In this document: positions 7,865-12,437 of the stretch, piece by piece
Layout: each line of letters begins with the position of its first letter
Numbering within the stretch: the stretch's first letter is position 1
Assembly: GCA_041588495.1 (NCBI GenBank)
Contig: JBFGWM010000060.1
Location: 1 to 12,437 of the forward strand
DNA: 12,437 nt
Direction: 5' to 3'
DNA from: JBFGWM01 sp041588495
GTDB taxonomy: Bacteria > Pseudomonadota > Gammaproteobacteria > Pseudomonadales > JBFGWM01
Notes under the pieces: model-generated
Told to the model about the DNA's origin: nothing
The model's database searches: none
What the model saw: the letters and a program-made list of their open reading frames with translations, nothing else
Translations under genes and position numbers: made by a program

Positions 7865-8728
7865 ATGAGCAAGGCGCTGCAATGGTTCCGAGCGGGCGCA
7901 TTCCTGTGGGCATGGCTGCCGCTGGTCGCGACCGCCGCCGAACCGGTGGCCATGGTCACCGACCTGCAGGGCGAGGTTGCGGAGAACAGTGGCAATACCC
8001 CGCGGCCCCTGGAAATCATGTCCGAACTGGCGACCGGCAACGTGATCAGCGTGCCACCCGGGGGGAGCGTCACCCTGGTCTTCTTCACATCCGGCAACGA
8101 ATCGCGACTCGCGGGTCCGGCACGGGCGCGGGTGTCCGGGGCGGGGCTGGAGAATATTTCCGGCCAGCCGCCCAGCGAGCGCGCGCTGGTCCAGGCCACG
8201 AACAATGAACAGCGGGTCGCCCTGGCGCCCCTGTCCCAGGCCGGACTGGTCATGCGCTCCGGACGCAGCAGCTCCCGGATCCGCATCCTCTCGCCGCTGG
8301 GCACCCGCACCTGGGAGGCCCGCCCCGAATTCCGCTGGCTGGCGGTGCCCGGTGCGCCGGCCTACCGCTTCCAGTTGTTCGACGGCGAGGGCGAGACCCT
8401 GCACGAGGTGCAACTCACCGACACCCGTTACCGCGTTCCGGATTCGATCCGCCTGCAACCGGGGGAGCCGTACACCTGGGAAATCGAGGCACGCCTGGAA
8501 AACGGCCGCAAGTACTCCAACTGGGCCGACTTCGAGGTGGCGGACGAGCAAATCCGCAACCGCGTGGAGCGGGCCCGTCCCGCTGCCGACGCGGGCAAGT
8601 CCGAACTCATCGTGTTCGCGATGATCCTGGAACAACTCCAGTTGCGCGACGAGGCACGGGCAGTGTGGCGTCGGGTTTCCGAACTCGAGCCGGGGAACCG
8701 GCGCATTCGCGAACTGGCCGGTTACTGA
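7865..8728 (+). CDS. Exported FecR-like domain protein
   Basis: A 287-residue protein with a signal peptide (K3 and R9, hydrophobic core 10-22, cleavage near A24/A25). Residues about 27-115 resemble a FecR domain: VTDLQGEV at the start, a middle segment like ELATGNVISVPPGGSVTLVF, and an RLAGPARARV strand. Residues about 152-235 form a second beta-rich, fibronectin-like unit (PEFRWLAVPGAPAYRFQLF, then an EPYTWEIEA strand). The last 45 residues are helical and resemble one TPR unit. FecR domains in Gram-negatives bind or sense in the periplasm and often occur beside CHASE2 proteins. The iron-uptake role of classical FecR is not implied, as no FecI sigma factor or TonB receptor is nearby. GGAG at 7850-7853 precedes the ATG. 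It is the last gene of the operon; no clear terminator follows in the 23 bases before the convergent response regulator. Confidence 0.78.
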   Translation: MSKALQWFRAGAFLWAWLPLVATAAEPVAMVTDLQGEVAENSGNTPRPLEIMSELATGNVISVPPGGSVTLVFFTSGNESRLAGPARARVSGAGLENISGQPPSERALVQATNNEQRVALAPLSQAGLVMRSGRSSSRIRILSPLGTRTWEARPEFRWLAVPGAPAYRFQLFDGEGETLHEVQLTDTRYRVPDSIRLQPGEPYTWEIEARLENGRKYSNWADFEVADEQIRNRVERARPAADAGKSELIVFAMILEQLQLRDEARAVWRRVSELEPGNRRIRELAGY

Positions 8729-8751
8729 CTCCGCGATTAGCGGTCAACGCG

Positions 8752-9546
8752 TCAGGTCGAAAGGGCCTTCATGAACTCGGACCCGCTGAGGGCGCCGCGG
8801 AAAATCGATTCCATGAGGCGCTGGGCGTTGAGGTTGTGCTTGGAGAGAAAACGCACCCGGCCACGACCGATCAGGCGCACGGTATTGGCGTCGAATTCCA
8901 TTGGATTGCGCACGGTCAGCACGACAAAAGGTTTGTCGAGCTCCGACTCGGGCAACTGCTCGATAATTTCCGCAGCCGTGCCCGGATGCAGGAAGTAGTC
9001 CACCAGGAAGGCGTCGAAGTCGTGATTATTCACCGCTTCGACGGCCTCCTCGACCGTGCCGGCCGTGGTCACCTCGAAACGATACAGGGCCGGCTGGTTC
9101 AGCATGTCGATGATCAGCTCGCGGTCATCCTCGTCATCCTCGACGACCAGGACCCGCAGCTTGCGGCCGATCTCGCGCAGGATCAGCGAATCGATCGGGG
9201 TCTCGATCAGCACGTCCTTGGGAATGAAATGGACCGAATCCTCGGCCAGCATGGCGACCATGTATTCATCCAGCGCGACCGGGCGGTGTATGGTACACAG
9301 CCCGATGTGCGCACGCGGATCAACGGTCAGGATATGGCGGATGAAATCGGTCGCTGTCTCCCGTGCCCCGGTCAACTGGTAATCAACCAGGTAGTAATCG
9401 TAGGTCTGTCCGGCGAGCAGGGACCGCGCTTCCTCGACGCTCGAGGCACAGTCGACCTGGAACGTATCGCGCTCGGACGCCTCGGCCTGGTGACGAATCG
9501 TCACCTGGAAATCGATGTCGTCGTCCAGCAGCAGCACGTAGATCAT
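8752..9546 (-). CDS. Response regulator with two receiver domains and no output domain
   Basis: A 264-residue protein made of two CheY-like receiver domains. REC1 (about 1-125) has the acidic pair D8-D9, phosphoacceptor D55 (VDYQL), T85 and K110 (IPKD). REC2 (about 130-255) has E136-D137-D138, phosphoacceptor D183 (VDYFL), T211 and K236 (LSKH). Both sites look complete, so each could be phosphorylated. No DNA-binding, GGDEF, EAL, HD-GYP or kinase domain follows, so it probably works through protein contacts or as a phosphate relay or sink. No histidine kinase gene lies in the window. The ATG at 9546 has a weak GGGG at 9556-9559 as ribosome binding site. It lies tail-to-tail with the cyclase operon (23 bases between stops), and a link to cAMP signalling is inference from position only. 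Confidence 0.9.
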   Translation of the reverse strand: MIYVLLLDDDIDFQVTIRHQAEASERDTFQVDCASSVEEARSLLAGQTYDYYLVDYQLTGARETATDFIRHILTVDPRAHIGLCTIHRPVALDEYMVAMLAEDSVHFIPKDVLIETPIDSLILREIGRKLRVLVVEDDEDDRELIIDMLNQPALYRFEVTTAGTVEEAVEAVNNHDFDAFLVDYFLHPGTAAEIIEQLPESELDKPFVVLTVRNPMEFDANTVRLIGRGRVRFLSKHNLNAQRLMESIFRGALSGSEFMKALST

Positions 9547-9660
9547 GCATCACGCCCCAAAAACCGCACCATGACCCGCTTGCACAAGGGCGGGCCCCGC
9601 AATTCGAACCTGGCCATCGCCACGGAGAACGCGCGTGGCGAAAAGAAACCGGACGCCAAC

Positions 9661-9689
9661 TTGACCGCGTCCTCGTGAAAGCCGATAAC
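9661..9689 (+). promoter_or_regulatory. Candidate sigma70 promoter of the transglutaminase-like gene
   Basis: TTGACC (9661-9666, five of six matches) and GATAAC (9684-9689, four of six) are separated by exactly 17 bases, close to the consensus layout. Transcription would begin near 9696, only a few bases before the ATG at 9699, so that transcript would be nearly leaderless, or the ATG at 9756 would be used. Confidence 0.45.
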
Positions 9690-9698
9690 ACCAGTATC

Positions 9699-11219
9699 AT
9701 GCACCTTGCCGGTCCTCGCCATCCACCGCTCTCCAAGCCGTCCGCGTGGTGCCGGATGTTGTCCGCGCTGATCTTCCTGGTGTTCTCGGCCGGATGTGCG
9801 GGCAATGAACCTCCACCTGCTCCGGACCAGCCTCCCCCGATGGCGGGTCTCGCGGACTGGCCGTGGGAGGAATACTGGACCGGAATCACCTTCAACGGCT
9901 CGCGCATCGGTTTCAACCACCTGCGTATTGAGCCGGACACAGACGGGCTGTACCGCGTCGAGAACCGCGCCGTGCTCGCATTCCGCCTGCTCGGTCTCGA
10001 CAAGAACGTCACCCTGCAGTCCACCGACTGGGTCGATGCCAACCTGCGCCTGGTGCGCTTCACCCGCAGCCAGGACATGGACGCCAGCCGCCAGGAGGTC
10101 AGCGGACACGTGGCATCCGGCGAGGTGTACTTCAGCGTGGATTCGGCGGGCGACAGCCAGGCCTTCAGCATCGACCTCGACGGTCCGGTCTATCCCACGA
10201 GCGTGCTGCTCCTGTTACCCCGCGCCCGGGGGCTGACACCGGGTCACACCTACGGATTCCGGGTATTCGACGGCGAAAGCCGCAGCCTGATGGACGCGCA
10301 CCAGGAAATCGGGAACCTTGAGCAAAGCGAGCAGTTCAGTGGCCGGGCCTACCGGGTGACCACCCGCATGGGCAGCAACGAGTTCATCAGTTGGCTGTAT
10401 CCGGACGGACGACCGGCCCTGGAACTGTCCCTGGGCGGCGCGGTGGTGTCGACCCTGGAGACGGAGCAGGCAGCCCTCGAGTACATCGCCACGGGCGCCC
10501 TGAACAAGCAGGAGGTCCTGATCGACTTCAGCCGGGTGCACGTCGCGGAACCGATCCCGTCGCCACGCAGCCTGAGCAGGATGCGCATCCGGGTGCAGGG
10601 CATCCCGGGCGATTTCCCGGTGCCCAGGCCCGGGTCCGGACAATCCTGCAGCCGTGACAATGACGCCCTGGTCTGCGAAGTGCGCAGCCCGCGCGATCCC
10701 GGTTCGCCCATCGACACCTCGCCGCCGGGCCCGTCCGCTCTCGCGGCATCCGTGGCGGCCCCCATCCACGCACCGGAAATCAGCCGCACCGCCGCAGCCA
10801 TTGCCGGCGACGCCGCGCCCGCCGCCGAGAAGGCGCGCCGCCTGCTTCGCTGGCTGCAACAGAACATCGTCGCCGAGGCAGTGGATTCCTTCTCCGCACT
10901 GGATGTCCTCGCGAAGCGGCGTGCCGAGTGCCAGGGCTACAGTTACCTGTATACGGCTTTCGCTCGCAGTATCGGCATCCCCACGCGGGTCGTGAACGGC
11001 CTGGTGTACTCCGAACTGGTCGAGGGATTCCTCTACCACACCTGGACGGAAAGCTTCATCGACGGGGCGTGGGTCACCATCGACCCCATTTTCAGCCAGT
11101 ACGGCGCCGATGCCACACACCTGCGCCTGCTGACCGGTGAGACGCCGGCGGACCTGGCGCCGCTGCTCGGCCTGATCGGTCGCATCTCCGTGGAAGTCCT
11201 GGAAATCCGCTACCCATAG
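9699..11219 (+). CDS. Transglutaminase-like protein, probable lipoprotein
   Basis: A 506-residue protein with a transglutaminase-like domain at the C-terminus (about 375-475). The Cys-His-Asp triad is readable as C411 (AECQGYSYLY), H447 (LYHTW) and D462 (TIDP), with the GIPTRVVNGLVY strand between. Such domains act as thiol proteases or acyl transferases on proteins or peptides. The N-terminus has basic residues (R7, K13, R19), a hydrophobic stretch 21-29 and FSAGC with C33, so it is probably a lipoprotein; the lipobox has Ser at the -3 position, which is less typical. The mature N-terminal half (about 45-300) is beta-rich and I do not recognise it. ATG 9699 was preferred over 9756 because only the longer form has a basic n-region. 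The frame is open further upstream to 9363, but that stretch is antisense to the response regulator. No clear Shine-Dalgarno sequence exists for either ATG. Role inferred: cell-envelope processing. Confidence 0.83.
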   Translation: MHLAGPRHPPLSKPSAWCRMLSALIFLVFSAGCAGNEPPPAPDQPPPMAGLADWPWEEYWTGITFNGSRIGFNHLRIEPDTDGLYRVENRAVLAFRLLGLDKNVTLQSTDWVDANLRLVRFTRSQDMDASRQEVSGHVASGEVYFSVDSAGDSQAFSIDLDGPVYPTSVLLLLPRARGLTPGHTYGFRVFDGESRSLMDAHQEIGNLEQSEQFSGRAYRVTTRMGSNEFISWLYPDGRPALELSLGGAVVSTLETEQAALEYIATGALNKQEVLIDFSRVHVAEPIPSPRSLSRMRIRVQGIPGDFPVPRPGSGQSCSRDNDALVCEVRSPRDPGSPIDTSPPGPSALAASVAAPIHAPEISRTAAAIAGDAAPAAEKARRLLRWLQQNIVAEAVDSFSALDVLAKRRAECQGYSYLYTAFARSIGIPTRVVNGLVYSELVEGFLYHTWTESFIDGAWVTIDPIFSQYGADATHLRLLTGETPADLAPLLGLIGRISVEVLEIRYP

Positions 11220-11223
11220 GCCC

Positions 11224-11241
11224 GCCCGGCAGCGGCCGGGC
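11224..11241. terminator. GC-rich hairpin between convergent genes (possible terminator)
   Basis: A perfect 7-base inverted repeat (GCCCGGC at 11224-11230, GCCGGGC at 11235-11241, loop AGCG) sits between the stop of the transglutaminase gene and the stop of the small minus-strand gene. It lacks a T run on either strand, so it is not a classical intrinsic terminator. It may still end or stabilise both transcripts. Confidence 0.4.
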
Positions 11242-11481
11242 TCACATGCTGGCGCTAATGAAACCGCGCATTGCCAGGCGGCCGAGCAGGTCGAGCCGGT
11301 TGCGCTGGACTGCACGGGCGCGAATCACCGCCGCATCACATTCGCCGCGTTGCGCCTGCAGGCGGCGCAGTGCGGCGTCCGCGGCATGAATGTCCGCCAG
11401 CAGGCTGGCAACCAGGTCGTCCATGTTCAAATGGTGTTGCACCTCGCTGGCGCGGGCGGCGTACCTGAGAAATCCGTGCAT
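11242..11481 (-). CDS. Small protein of unknown function (79 aa)
   Basis: Hypothetical 79-residue protein. It is mostly helical in appearance, with many Ala, Leu and Arg residues, a heptad-like stretch around LLADIHAADAALRRLQAQRG, and one Cys in ECDAA. No signal peptide or known motif is recognised. The start at 11481 is chosen because AAGGAGGT lies 5 bases upstream (11487-11494); the longer frame up to 11571 lacks such a site and its extra residues are Arg/Pro-rich, typical of untranslated GC-rich DNA. It is divergent from the exported protein at 11683 (201 bases apart) and convergent with the transglutaminase-like gene. The length and strong ribosome binding site support a real gene, but function is unknown. 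Confidence 0.6.
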   Translation of the reverse strand: MHGFLRYAARASEVQHHLNMDDLVASLLADIHAADAALRRLQAQRGECDAAVIRARAVQRNRLDLLGRLAMRGFISASM

Positions 11482-11486
11482 CGAAA

Positions 11487-11494
11487 ACCTCCTT
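11487..11494 (-). promoter_or_regulatory. Strong Shine-Dalgarno sequence that fixes the start of the small gene
   Basis: On the minus strand the sequence reads AAGGAGGT, nearly the full complement of the 16S rRNA tail, 5 bases before ATG 11481. It is the strongest ribosome binding site in the window. Confidence 0.75.
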
Positions 11495-11612
11495 GTCCAG
11501 ATGTCATGTATTCGGAGTGCGCATTTTCGAACCGCGGAGCGCCGAAGTGGAGGGGAGCGCGTCGCAGGCACGGGTAGGAATTTCGCCCGGCCGACGGTAA
11601 TCCAGGGCAGGT

Positions 11613-11641
11613 TTGAGTTCCCGCGCGGAGCGGCCTATCAT
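11613..11641 (+). promoter_or_regulatory. Candidate sigma70 promoter of the exported-protein gene
   Basis: TTGAGT (11613-11618, four of six matches) and TATCAT (11636-11641, five of six) are 17 bases apart. Transcription would start near 11648 and give a leader of about 35 bases containing GGAGAGG. An 8-base palindrome, ACTCGAGT, lies at 11657-11664 just after the predicted start. Confidence 0.5.
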
Positions 11642-11669
11642 CGCCGCATCGGAGGTACTCGAGTGCGCT

Positions 11670-11676
11670 GGAGAGG
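11670..11676 (+). promoter_or_regulatory. Ribosome binding site of the exported-protein gene
   Basis: GGAGAGG lies 6 bases before the ATG at 11683. It sets the reading frame for a gene that has no stop codon in the window and is therefore easy to miss. Confidence 0.7.
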
Positions 11677-11682
11677 TAGGGC

Positions 11683-12437
11683 ATGAACTGGGCATCTGCA
11701 CGGAACTTCTGCGGGCTCCTCGCGCTCGCCGGCCTGGGCAGCACGGAGGCTTTCGCCTGCGGCGAGGACGGCTTCGTCCGCCCTCGGGGCAGCGACCACC
11801 TGCTATACACCGTCGAGCGTGGCGCCGAGGACATCACCTCTTTGAACGGGCGCAAGTTCCGACTCATCGTCAGCGAGCCGGGCGTGGAACGCCTGACCAT
11901 CTCGCCCGAAGGCGCATTCCGCGTAACGGAGGTCGCGCGCTTCAACGGCAACACCACCTACAACGCCGAGATCGTCGACGCAAACGCGCTGTATACCCGT
12001 GAATCCTGGGGTGATTTCCCCCGGCACCTGACCTTCGCGGTGGAGTGCGACCCGGCCGCCGCGATGCGGACCGCCGACGCCAGCGCCAATGCACAGGTTG
12101 CGGAACGCACCAACCCCTACGCCCTGACCGCGCAGGCCGATGTCGACCTGATTCCAGACACCGTCCTGCCGCCGGTGGTCGAGTCGGACACCTCTCCCGC
12201 CATCTCCTCCTACAAGGTCAAGTCCATCGAGTCGGCAAGCCTGCCGCCGCTTCCCAAGCCCGAGCCGGTCGCGGAGCCTGAACCTGAAGAGGAAGCCGTA
12301 GAGGCCGAAGTTGAGACCCCTGCGCCGGTCGAGGTCGCCAGCCTCGGCACGCCCGGCACCGGCCTCGCGCCCGCCGATCTGCAACGCATCATCATCGACT
12401 TCATCCCGGGCCGGAAGGAACCATCCGCCGGCGGCAA
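11683..12437 (+). CDS. Exported protein with Pro/Glu-rich linker, unknown function (partial, runs off the right edge)
   Basis: An open frame of 251 codons with no stop before the window ends. It begins with a signal peptide (R7, hydrophobic core about 9-19, likely cleavage after A25 in AFA). Residues about 26-125 look like a compact beta-rich domain with cysteines C26 and C122 that could form a disulfide. Residues about 187-222 are a low-complexity linker of Pro and Glu (PPLPKPEPVAEPEPEEE and what follows), typical of periplasm-spanning or surface-tethering segments. A second domain then seems to begin with an ADLQRIIIDFIPGR segment. I do not recognise the family. The start is supported by GGAGAGG 6 bases upstream and the promoter-like pair at 11613-11641. 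Base composition matches its neighbours. Confidence 0.72.
   Translation, partial: MNWASARNFCGLLALAGLGSTEAFACGEDGFVRPRGSDHLLYTVERGAEDITSLNGRKFRLIVSEPGVERLTISPEGAFRVTEVARFNGNTTYNAEIVDANALYTRESWGDFPRHLTFAVECDPAAAMRTADASANAQVAERTNPYALTAQADVDLIPDTVLPPVVESDTSPAISSYKVKSIESASLPPLPKPEPVAEPEPEEEAVEAEVETPAPVEVASLGTPGTGLAPADLQRIIIDFIPGRKEPSAGG

Noticed and set aside
7157..8635. A 492-codon minus-strand open frame antisense to the cyclase and FecR-like genes
   Set aside because: It covers the catalytic domain of the cyclase on the opposite strand and has no motif of its own. It is best read as a GC-driven shadow frame.
7865..8728. Classical FecR anti-sigma/iron-transport regulator
   Set aside because: No sigma factor or TonB-dependent receptor is nearby, and the protein has a signal peptide and beta-rich/TPR-like C-terminus instead of the FecR membrane topology.
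8731..8743. CCGC-GATTA-GCGG inverted repeat as a terminator after the FecR-like gene
   Set aside because: The stem is only 4 bases and no T run follows, so it is likely chance.
9363..9698. N-terminal extension of the transglutaminase-like protein
   Set aside because: The frame is open, but it is antisense to the response regulator, its residues are Arg/Pro-rich, and it would bury the lipoprotein signal.
10215..11315. A 366-codon minus-strand open frame antisense to the transglutaminase-like gene
   Set aside because: No family motif is visible, and it runs through both the catalytic domain of the sense gene and the end of the small minus-strand gene.
11482..11571. 30-residue extension of the small minus-strand protein
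   Set aside because: There is no ribosome binding site at the longer start, while the ATG at 11481 has an almost perfect one.

Overview
The window is GC-rich and densely packed, with genes on both strands and intergenic gaps of at most about 200 bases. Signal peptides, a lipobox-like sequence, a CHASE2 adenylate cyclase, a FecR-like protein and Shine-Dalgarno/sigma70-like signals fit a Gram-negative bacterium. A gammaproteobacterium (or related proteobacterium) is my best guess, but no rRNA or marker gene is present, so this is inference. I see no tRNA, rRNA, CRISPR array, insertion sequence, phage gene or integration site.

Left part (47-4886): four enzyme genes that could belong to surface-glycan or small-molecule tailoring. 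They are a TPR protein fused to a CDP-glycerol glycerophosphotransferase-like domain (+), a GNAT acetyltransferase (-), a 2OG-Fe(II)-oxygenase-like protein with an unusual HxN motif (+), and a PaaK/CapK-type adenylate-forming ligase (-). They alternate in strand, so they are not one operon. The oxygenase and ligase genes converge and overlap at their stop codons.

Middle part (5019-8728): a clear three-gene + strand operon. It encodes an exported Sel1-repeat protein, a membrane CHASE2 adenylate cyclase whose start overlaps the previous stop by 4 bases, and an exported FecR-like protein. The layout suggests a signalling unit in which periplasmic repeat and FecR-type proteins act with the CHASE2 sensor to control cAMP synthesis. 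A response regulator made only of two receiver domains lies just downstream on the opposite strand (8752-9546).

Right part (9699-12437): a probable transglutaminase-like lipoprotein behind a recognisable sigma70-type promoter, a small 79-residue protein of unknown function on the - strand with a near-perfect ribosome binding site, and an exported protein with a Pro/Glu-rich linker. That last gene runs off the right edge of the window and has its own good promoter and ribosome binding site.

The most interesting content is the Sel1/CHASE2-cyclase/FecR operon with its neighbouring double receiver. The HxN oxygenase and the TPR-glycerophosphotransferase fusion come next. I do not see a clearly new defence or mobile system.
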